From Amycolatopsis eburnea (GTDB lineage: Bacteria; Actinomycetota; Actinomycetes; Mycobacteriales; Pseudonocardiaceae): a stretch of 64,000 nucleotides of DNA. Within the stretch, counting starts at the first letter, position 1. The number at the start of each line of letters is the position of its first letter. Shown piece after piece: positions 58,439-64,000 of the stretch. The position numbers and the translations under genes were made by a program. Location of the stretch: the NCBI RefSeq assembly GCF_003937945.1, contig NZ_RSEC01000007.1, forward strand, positions 1 through 64,000, in the 5' to 3' direction. The notes beneath the pieces were generated by a model. It searched no databases, was not told where the DNA came from, and saw nothing but the letters and a program-made list of their open reading frames with translations.

Positions 58439-60181
58439 TCAACTCCTTCGCCGGGGAACCCTTGCGAAGGAGACGTCGAGGCCGCGAAGCCGGCTTCGAC
58501 ACCCGGGCGAAGAAACTTTCAGAGCGACGCGGTGAGCCCCCGGGCCCGCAGCACCGCGCGTTCCAGCGGGCGGAACACCACCAGCTCGATCCCCACCCCG
58601 ACCAGCAGGATCAGGAAGATCGCCGCGATCACCGTCTCCATGCTGTTGAACGACGAGCCCTGGTTCAGGTACGCGCCCAGCCCGACGCCCAGCTGCGGCG
58701 ACAGCGCGATCAGTTCCGCGGCCATCAGCGAGCGCCACGAGAACGCCCAGCCCTGCTTCAGCCCCGCGAGGAAGCCCGGCAGGGCCGCCGGCAGCAGGAT
58801 GTGACGGGCCGAGGACAACCGGTTCGCGCCCATCACCTGGCCGACCCGCGGCAGGATCGGCGGGATCTGGTCGATGCCGGACACCAGGCCGTTCGCGATG
58901 GACGGGACCGAGCCCAGCAGGACGACGAAGTAGATCGCCGCGTCGTTGATGCCGAACCACAGGATCGCCGCCGGGACCCAGGCCACCGACGGGAGGCTCT
59001 GCAGGCCCGTCAGCAGCGGGCCGATCGCCGCGCGGACGACGCGGACCTTCGCCACCACCAGGCCCAGCGGGGTGCCGATCAGCACGCCCGCGAGGAAGCC
59101 GAGCGCCGCGCGGTGGACCGACGTCCAGACGAAGCCGAAGACCTTGCCGTCGACGACGTTGCTCCAGAACTCGTCCCACACCGCCAGCGGCGCCGGCAGC
59201 TGGGACTCCGGCCAGAAGGCCGCGGCCCAGAGGACCTGCCAGACGACGACCAGCAGCACCAGCGCGCCCAGTGGCGGCAGGAACCCCCAGGCGAAGCGCT
59301 TCCAGAAGCTCGGACGGCGCTCCCCCACCGGGGCGTCGAGGGCGTCGAGGCCGGAGCCGACGGCTTCGAGGTCCTCGACCTCCGACCGGTCGAGCTGCGG
59401 CATGGGTGCTGATCACCTCGCGCAGGTGGCCCGTGATCTCCTCGGTCAGCTCCTCGGCGTCGGCCAGCGGGACGTCCGTCCACTCGCGCACGACCCGGCC
59501 GGGCCGCGACGACAGGAGCACGACCCGCTGCCCGAGCCGGACCGCTTCGCGCACGTCGTGCGTCACGAACAGCACCGACGTGCTGGTGCTGCGGTACACG
59601 CGGAGCAGCTCGCTCTGGAGGCAGTCGCGGGTGATGGCGTCGAGCGCGGCGAACGGCTCGTCCATCAGCAGCAGCGACTGCTCCGGGTCGCCGCCGACGC
59701 GCAGGGTCGCCGCCAGCGCGCGGGCCAGTGCGACGCGCTGGCGCATGCCGCCGGACAGCTCGTGCGGCCGCTTGTTCGCCGCGTCGGTCAGCCGGACCAG
59801 TTCCAGCAGCTCGGCGGCCTTTTCGCGGCGCTCGACCCGGCCGAACCCGGCCAGCCGCAGCGGCAGCTCCACGTTGCGGGTCGCGGTCAGCCACGGCATC
59901 AGCGCGGCTTCCTGGAACATGACCGCGGGCCGCGACGTGTTCAGCGTGATCTCCCCGGCCGACGGCGCGTCCAGGCCCGCGACGAGGTTCAGCAGCGTGC
60001 TCTTGCCGCACCCGGACGCGCCCAGCAGGCAGACGAACTCGCCGGGCGCGACCGTCAGGTCGACGCCGTCGAGCGCGACGACCGCGCGGCCGGCCGGGCC
60101 GAACGTCTTGCGCACGCCGTCGAGACGCACCGCGGTCGTGCCGGTGAACCGGGCCCGGCCGCTGGGGAGGGTCGTGGTCAT
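58439..60181 (-). CDS. ABC transporter ATPase (SsuB/TauB-like), frame runs on through the permease
   Basis: The first about 260 residues are a nitrate/sulfonate-type ATPase: Walker A LLGASGCGKSTLLN, Q loop FQEAALMPWLTATRNVELPL, signature LSGGMRQRVALARAL, Walker B LLLMDEPFAALD and THDVREAV. Normal relatives stop at about this length. Here no stop occurs at the junction and the frame continues 320 codons in +1 relation through the permease gene (58519-59403), giving Arg/Gly/Pro-rich nonsense to 58439. GGAGAGG precedes the ATG. The conserved part is 59403-60181. A lost stop or a one-base indel near 59412 (a TGA exists in the neighbouring frame) is likely. Confidence 0.8.
   Translation of the reverse strand: MTTTLPSGRARFTGTTAVRLDGVRKTFGPAGRAVVALDGVDLTVAPGEFVCLLGASGCGKSTLLNLVAGLDAPSAGEITLNTSRPAVMFQEAALMPWLTATRNVELPLRLAGFGRVERREKAAELLELVRLTDAANKRPHELSGGMRQRVALARALAATLRVGGDPEQSLLLMDEPFAALDAITRDCLQSELLRVYRSTSTSVLFVTHDVREAVRLGQRVVLLSSRPGRVVREWTDVPLADAEELTEEITGHLREVISTHAAARPVGGRGPRSRRLRPRRPRRPGGGAPSELLEALRLGVPAATGRAGAAGRRLAGPLGRGLLAGVPAAGAAGGVGRVLEQRRRRQGLRLRLDVGPPRGARLPRGRADRHPAGPGGGEGPRRPRGDRPAADGPAEPPVGGLGPGGDPVVRHQRRGDLLRRPAGLGPVHRERPGVRHRPDPADPAAGRPGDGREPVVLGPSHPAAGGPAGLPRGAEAGLGVLVALADGRGTDRAVAAAGRRAGRVPEPGLVVQQHGDGDRGDLPDPAGRGGDRAGGVPPAGTRGAAGPGAHRVALKVSSPGCRSRLRGLDVSFARVPRRRS
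58519..59403 (-). CDS. ABC transporter permease (SsuC/TauC-like)
   Basis: A 294-residue membrane protein with six hydrophobic segments after a soluble start. SVHRAALGFLAGVLIGTPLGLVVAK and RVGQVMGANRLSSARHILLPAALPGFLAGLKQGWAFSWRSLMAAELIALSPQLGVGL (EAA loop) are typical of aliphatic-sulfonate, taurine and nitrate permeases. The ATG at 59403 lies inside the open frame of the ATPase gene. It forms the pore for the binding lipoprotein encoded upstream. Confidence 0.93.
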   Translation of the reverse strand: MPQLDRSEVEDLEAVGSGLDALDAPVGERRPSFWKRFAWGFLPPLGALVLLVVVWQVLWAAAFWPESQLPAPLAVWDEFWSNVVDGKVFGFVWTSVHRAALGFLAGVLIGTPLGLVVAKVRVVRAAIGPLLTGLQSLPSVAWVPAAILWFGINDAAIYFVVLLGSVPSIANGLVSGIDQIPPILPRVGQVMGANRLSSARHILLPAALPGFLAGLKQGWAFSWRSLMAAELIALSPQLGVGLGAYLNQGSSFNSMETVIAAIFLILLVGVGIELVVFRPLERAVLRARGLTASL

Positions 60182-60203
60182 CGGTGGCTGCCTCTCCGGA
60201 TGG

Positions 60204-61262
60204 TCACTTGGTCAGTTCGGAAGCTTCGACGGCGGGCAGGTTCTTGGCCTTCAGCACCTCGTTCAGCGGGCCGAAGTCGGCGAAGCCCTTGAGCGACACC
60301 GCCGTCTTCACCACGCCTGCCGTCACCGAGTCCTGCGCGAGCTGCGGGAATTCGGCGGCGACGGGGTCGGTGGTCAGCTCGATGCCGGAGAACGCGCGGT
60401 CCAGGACCGCCGCGCTCAGGGTACTGCCGGCCAGCTCCTTGAGGGCGCCGTTGACCACCGTCTTCGCCTCCGCCGGGTTGGCCTTGGCCCAGTCGATCGC
60501 GGCCAGCTCGCCCTTGAGGAGCGCGCGGACGGTGTCCGGGTGCTGCTGCAGGAACTCGCTGCGCACGATCACCACAGTGGTCGGGAACCGGCCGCCGGGC
60601 CACAGCGTCTTCTCGTCGACGAGCACCTTCGCGCCGGCGTCGAGGACCAGCCGGGACGCCCACGGCTCCGGCAGCCAGCCGCCGTCGACCTCGCCCTTCT
60701 TGAAGGCGTCCAGCGTCTTCGGGTTGTCGAGGTTGGTGATCTTGACCTGGTCGGTCAGCTTCTTCTCGGCCAGGAACTTCTTGAGCGCGACGTCCTGGGT
60801 GTTGGCCAGCTGCGGCGTGGCGATGTTCTTGCCCTTGAGCTGGTCCACGCTGGTGATGTCCGGCTTGACGACCAGCTGCGCGCCGCCCGAGACGGCGCCG
60901 GAGATCAGCTGGATGGCGCCCTTGGACTTGGTGAAGGCGTTGATCGCCGGGCCGGAGCCGAGGAACGCGACGTCGAGGGAGCCGCCGAGCAGGGCGTTGA
61001 CCTCTTCGGGGCCCGCGTTGAACGTCTGGGTGGTGAGCTTGGTCGAGCCGAGTTCGTTCTTGAAGAAGTCCTTCTTGGCGCCGATCAGCGCGGGCGCGTG
61101 GGTGACGTTCGGGAAGAACCCGACCCGGACCTCCCCGGCGGCGCCCTGGTTGGCGGCCGGCGCGGTACCGCTGTCCGCGCGTGAGCAGCCGGCGAGCACG
61201 CCCACGACGGTCAGGGCGGCCAGCGCCGAGGCCAGGAAGCGGGTTCTGCGGTGGGTGCGCAC
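60204..61262 (-). CDS. ABC transporter substrate-binding lipoprotein (SsuA-like)
   Basis: A 352-residue type II binding protein. GTG 61262 is chosen because the product then begins VRTHRRTRFLASALAALTVVGVLAGCS, a lipoprotein signal with lipobox LAGC. VRVGFFPNVTHAPALIGAKKDFF, LGGSLDVAFLGSGPAINAF, VKPDITSVDQLKGKNIATPQLANTQD and DGGWLPEPWASRLV match sulfonate/nitrate/taurine-type proteins. It captures an oxyanion or sulfonate outside the cell. It is 22 bp upstream of the ATPase and first in the operon. Confidence 0.93.
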   Translation of the reverse strand: MRTHRRTRFLASALAALTVVGVLAGCSRADSGTAPAANQGAAGEVRVGFFPNVTHAPALIGAKKDFFKNELGSTKLTTQTFNAGPEEVNALLGGSLDVAFLGSGPAINAFTKSKGAIQLISGAVSGGAQLVVKPDITSVDQLKGKNIATPQLANTQDVALKKFLAEKKLTDQVKITNLDNPKTLDAFKKGEVDGGWLPEPWASRLVLDAGAKVLVDEKTLWPGGRFPTTVVIVRSEFLQQHPDTVRALLKGELAAIDWAKANPAEAKTVVNGALKELAGSTLSAAVLDRAFSGIELTTDPVAAEFPQLAQDSVTAGVVKTAVSLKGFADFGPLNEVLKAKNLPAVEASELTK

Positions 61263-61577
61263 GTCGGTGTCGCCTTTCGGGATCGGTGTTCGGGGCGAGG
61301 TTCGCACGGTCACCCACTGGGGCGCATAGCCATCCGCATCCCGGGAAATCTTGTGAGATTCCTTGACATCGGTGGCGCATGCCCCTACTGGGGACCGTTC
61401 GACCAGGTGGAGCGTGGTGCCGCAAGAGCATGCGGCGTCGACCGGCCGGACGCGAGGGCCCGCGCGAAGTTCCCGGGATCCGGGAGGAAAGGCCCTTTCG
61501 GAGAAATCCCGTAACGCGGGCAACCGCCCGCGTCACCCGGACGTGGTATCGATGACGACCGATCCGGGAGGGATGAG
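61263..61577. promoter_or_regulatory. divergent intergenic region with several dyads
   Basis: 315 bp between the SsuA-like gene (minus) and a membrane protein (plus). It holds GGAAATCTTGTGAGATTCC (61346-61364, inverted repeat), TTGACA at 61370 as a plus-strand -35, and a compact hairpin ACGCGGGC/GCCCGCGT (61514-61533). No riboswitch family was recognised. Confidence 0.45.
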
Positions 61578-61967
61578 ATGACGAGCACCGCACACCGACG
61601 GGGCCACGGGGTCGCCGGCGTCCGAGTGGCGCTGGTCGTGCTGTTCATCGGGCTGGGCCAGGCGTCCTTCGAGTGGCTCCGGTCACTCGGCATGGACGCG
61701 GTGACGAGCCTGGTCGTCTGGGCGATCCCGGTCGCGACGGGCGCGGCCGTCGCGCTGGTGCTGTGGCTGGCTTCGGACCGCGCCTTCTCACTGCGCGTGT
61801 GGGGACCGGTCGCGGTCTGCATCCCGGTCTACATCGGCGGCGCGTTCGGCCTGGCCACGGCGACGGCGAGCCTGGTGGCGTCGATCGTGAGCGGGATCGG
61901 GCTGGGCATCGCGGTGGTGGCGGTGGCAGGCCTGCTGCGCTCGCGACGGCAGGCCTCCAGCGCCTGA
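61578..61967 (+). CDS. four-helix membrane protein, unknown function
   Basis: A 129-residue protein with four hydrophobic segments (GVRVALVVLFIGLGQASFEWL, SLVVWAIPVATGAAVALVLWLAS, WGPVAVCIPVYIGGAFGLATATASLV, SGIGLGIAVVAVAGLL). GGGAGGG precedes the ATG. It is not recognised. It ends 7 bp from the convergent QueA-like gene. Confidence 0.8.
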   Translation: MTSTAHRRGHGVAGVRVALVVLFIGLGQASFEWLRSLGMDAVTSLVVWAIPVATGAAVALVLWLASDRAFSLRVWGPVAVCIPVYIGGAFGLATATASLVASIVSGIGLGIAVVAVAGLLRSRRQASSA

Positions 61968-61974
61968 GACCGGG

Positions 61975-62979
61975 TCAGCGGCGCAGCAGCAGGGACACGT
62001 CCCCGAACTCGTGCCACAGGTACCGGCGCTCCACCGCCGCGTCGTAAGCGCGCTGGACGCGGTCGCGGCCCGCCACCGCCTCCAGGAGCAGCAGGTGGGA
62101 CGCCTCCGGGGCGTGCAGTCCCGTCACGATGCCGTCCACCACGCGGGCCGGGTGGTCCGGGCCGAGCACCAGGTCCGTCCACCCCTCGGCCGCACGAACC
62201 TCTCCCCCCGCGAACGCCGATTCCAGGGCGCGGGCCGCCGTCGTGCCGACCGCGATCACGCGGCCGCCGCGGGAGCGGACCCACGAGACCAGTGCCGCCG
62301 TCGTGGCCGGGACGCGGAAGCGTTCCGGCTGGGGCGGCTCGTCCGCCTCCGGCGACGACACCCCCGTGTGCAGCAGCAGCGGCGCGAACAGCACGCCGTC
62401 GGTCACCAGGCGCGTCACCAGCTCCGTCGTGAACGGGCGGGCCGCCGAGGGCATCTCCGCGCTGCCCGGCTCGCGGGCGAAGACCGTCTGGTAGTCCGAC
62501 AGCGGCCACGCGCGCGGCACGTACCCGTAGCGGATCGGGCGGCCGGCCGTGGCCAGGAAGCCCGGGACCGGGCCCTCCACCGCCACCGAAGCCCGCCACA
62601 GCCGCTCGGTCACCGGGGAGCGCAACGTCAGGGACGCGCCGCCGGGCAGTTCCAGGACCTCGCCGGGGCGGCCGTCGAGCAGCGGGCCGCCGGGGGCGCG
62701 CAGCTCCACGACCCAGCCGCCGTCGTCCAGGGGTGACGCGAAGTGGACGACCACCGGGCGGCCGGAGCGGACCGCGTCGACCGCTGCCGGCAATGTTCCC
62801 GACGTGTTGACCACCAATAGGTCACCGGGCCGCAAGTGCGCGCCCAGTGCGGAGAACACCGTGTGGTGCACACCTGACGGCGAAGCGACCAGCAGGCGGA
62901 CCTCGTCGCGTGCCAGACCTCGGGCCTCCGGTGGCGCCGAAGCGGACAACTCCGCGGGAAGGTCGAAGCGGATGTTCAT
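61975..62979 (-). CDS. QueA-like S-adenosylmethionine:tRNA ribosyltransferase-isomerase
   Basis: A 334-residue QueA-fold protein. HLRPGDLLVVNTSGTLPAAVD, GRPIRYGYVPRAWPLSDYQTVFAREPGSAEMPSAARPFTTELV, GRVIAVGTTAARALESA and LVLGPDHPARVVDGIVTGLHAPEASHLLLL follow QueA. True QueA completes queuosine in tRNA with Tgt; no other queuosine gene is here, and actinomycetes often carry such a QueA relative beside an SDR, so a different ribosyl-transfer product is possible. The ATG overlaps the SDR stop by 4 bp. Confidence 0.88.
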   Translation of the reverse strand: MNIRFDLPAELSASAPPEARGLARDEVRLLVASPSGVHHTVFSALGAHLRPGDLLVVNTSGTLPAAVDAVRSGRPVVVHFASPLDDGGWVVELRAPGGPLLDGRPGEVLELPGGASLTLRSPVTERLWRASVAVEGPVPGFLATAGRPIRYGYVPRAWPLSDYQTVFAREPGSAEMPSAARPFTTELVTRLVTDGVLFAPLLLHTGVSSPEADEPPQPERFRVPATTAALVSWVRSRGGRVIAVGTTAARALESAFAGGEVRAAEGWTDLVLGPDHPARVVDGIVTGLHAPEASHLLLLEAVAGRDRVQRAYDAAVERRYLWHEFGDVSLLLRR

Positions 62980-63647
62980 GCGGTCACCAGGAGGTCTGCC
63001 GCGCGGTAGCGGCCGCTCGGCGGGCGCTCGTCGAGCAGCCGCAAGAACCCCGGGACGACCGACGACGGCAGTGGCCGGTCCGAGATGTCCTCGCCCGGGA
63101 ACGCGCGCTGGTGCATCGCCGTGCGCAGGTCGCCCGGATCGACCGCGTACACCGCCAGGTCCGGGTTCTCCGCGCCGAGCACCGCCGTGAGCTGGTCGAG
63201 CGCGGCCTTCGCCGAGCCGTACCCGCCCCAGCCTTCGTAGGGCTCGACGGCCGCGTCCGAGCTGATGTCGATGAGCGTTCCGCGCGACGCCGTCAGCGCG
63301 GGCAGGAGCAGCTGCGTCAGCGCCAGCGGGGCGAAAACGTTGACGCGGTAGACGTTCTCCAGTTCCGCCAAGGGGTAGCTGCCCAACAAAGGCAGCGGGC
63401 TGACACCCAGGGAACTGGCGTTGTTGACGAGCAGGTCGAGCGACGGGCACGCGCCGGCCAGTGACGCGCGGTGGCGGGGGTCGGCGACGTCGCCGGGAAT
63501 CGCGGTGAAGCCGATCTCCTCGGCAGCGGCCGAAAGCGCGGCCGCGTCGCGGCCGTCGCCGACGACCGTCCACTGGCGACTCACCAGGGCCGCCGCGAGG
63601 GCGCGGCCCAGACCGGCGGACGCGCCGGTCACGAGTGCGGTTGGCAT
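62976..63647 (-). CDS. short-chain dehydrogenase/reductase
   Basis: A 223-residue SDR. ALVTGASAGLGRALAAAL is the cofactor loop (TGxxxGxG), NNASSLG the NNAG-like motif, and YGSAKAALDQL carries the catalytic Tyr/Lys pair. GGAGGAGG precedes ATG 63647. It is coupled to the QueA-like gene by ATGA, so its substrate may be related to that enzyme's product; otherwise unknown. Confidence 0.92.
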   Translation of the reverse strand: MPTALVTGASAGLGRALAAALVSRQWTVVGDGRDAAALSAAAEEIGFTAIPGDVADPRHRASLAGACPSLDLLVNNASSLGVSPLPLLGSYPLAELENVYRVNVFAPLALTQLLLPALTASRGTLIDISSDAAVEPYEGWGGYGSAKAALDQLTAVLGAENPDLAVYAVDPGDLRTAMHQRAFPGEDISDRPLPSSVVPGFLRLLDERPPSGRYRAADLLVTA

Positions 63648-63691
63648 GGTTCCTCCTCCGAGGGCTACCACACCATCGTGAAACCTCTACA

Positions 63692-64000
63692 TTACTTGAG
63701 GTCAACCCGGCGGCACAGCGGGAAGTACGCTGCCAGCGAAACGACGAACCCGACGTAGTAGGCGAGATCCGCGCCGTGCAGCGCCGCCGCGACCGGTCCG
63801 GTGTAGAGGGACGTGTTCATGAACGGCACCGCCGCGCCGAAGCCGAGCACGAACGCCACCACCGCCGCCCACGGCCGCACGGACACCGAACCCAGGACGT
63901 CGACGCGCCGCCCGCCGCGGGTGCGCGCGAGCCAGTCCGGGACGACCACGCCGAGGAACGGCGGGATCCAGTAGCTGACGAACAGCAGCACGTTCTCGAA
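63692..64000 (-). CDS. NCS1-family nucleobase:cation symporter (3' end only)
   Basis: The last 102 residues of a membrane permease whose start lies beyond base 64000. ENVLLFVSYWIPPFLGVVVPDWL is the conserved late helix of cytosine/uracil/allantoin-type NCS1 transporters, followed by two more helices and the short tail YFPLCRRVDLK. It imports nucleobases or related compounds. It ends 44 bp upstream of the SDR gene on the same strand. Confidence 0.85.
   Translation of the reverse strand, partial: FENVLLFVSYWIPPFLGVVVPDWLARTRGGRRVDVLGSVSVRPWAAVVAFVLGFGAAVPFMNTSLYTGPVAAALHGADLAYYVGFVVSLAAYFPLCRRVDLK

Noticed and set aside
61346..61533. Possible riboswitch upstream of the SsuA-like gene
   Set aside because: Only simple dyads are visible; no conserved SAM, cobalamin or other aptamer core could be recognised by eye.
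1..64000. tRNA, rRNA, insertion sequence or integrase genes
   Set aside because: None recognised on either strand; the mobile traces are limited to short repeats and the phage-tail fragment.

Overview
This is a 64 kb piece of a very GC-rich actinomycete chromosome. The evidence is heavy G/C at third codon positions, frequent GTG starts, many 4-bp ATGA/GTGA gene overlaps, a DasR-type chitinase operator, a crotonyl-CoA carboxylase/reductase, a Scy/FilP-like polar-growth coiled coil and full phenylacetate genes. Together with two families of short palindromic repeats, this suggests a filamentous member of the Pseudonocardiaceae, most likely Amycolatopsis or a relative. The genus is inferred; no 16S or other marker is present.

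Layout. 1-0.8 kb: the end of a phage-tail-like island (tail terminator gene and a cut-short tail-tube gene). 1.1-9.5 kb: a mannose-type sugar locus with a secreted GH92 alpha-mannosidase divergent from an operon of LacI regulator, phosphomannose-isomerase-like enzyme, ABC ATPase, permease and binding lipoprotein. One exact or near-exact 12-bp palindrome occurs at both promoters and again inside the isomerase gene. 9.6-16.6 kb: a cyclase-like protein, then a LytS/LytTR two-component system and two sodium:solute symporters with small membrane partners, a probable monocarboxylate sensing and uptake unit whose first symporter start is split by a palindromic repeat. 16.6-20.3 kb: AhpD-like and ICL/PEP-mutase-like genes divergent from a MocR regulator, a 46-bp minisatellite, and a secreted cyclophilin. 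20.7-27.4 kb: methylmalonyl/ethylmalonyl-CoA genes (meaB, thiolase, epimerase, ccr) with a TetR/SPW pair and a DivIVA-like coiled coil, echoing the Streptomyces meaB-thiolase-mce-scy-filP order. 27.5-29 kb: universal stress protein and adenylate cyclase.

29-37.1 kb: the phenylacetate pathway, paaE-D-C-B-A-Z on the minus strand and paaI-K-R on the plus strand around a shared promoter with two TetR-type operators. 37.1-42 kb: a glyoxalase/MarR pair with twin perfect operators, TetR and AraC regulators with overlapping 3' ends, an AlkZ-like winged-helix protein and a barstar-domain protein. 42-45.7 kb: a Baeyer-Villiger-type monooxygenase coupled to a GMC oxidoreductase with a cysteine cluster, then a PNPOx-like protein. 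45.7-49.1 kb: a very unusual regulator joining a SARP (winged helix plus BTAD) to a complete LysR-like module, and a GH18 chitinase with a dre operator. 49.2-58.4 kb: Tex, a membrane protein/hydratase/F420-type/acyl-CoA dehydrogenase operon, a DEAD-box helicase with a long basic tail, and an acyl-ACP desaturase with a nested-palindrome promoter. 58.5-64 kb: an aliphatic sulfonate/nitrate-type ABC operon whose ATPase frame has no stop before the permease, a QueA-like/SDR pair, and the end of an NCS1 permease.

No rRNA, tRNA, CRISPR array, transposase or integrase was recognised. The points most worth following up are the SARP-LysR fusion, the two insertions at translationally coupled junctions in the LytSR/symporter operon, the LacI operator set, and the barstar protein with its unassigned N-terminal domain.
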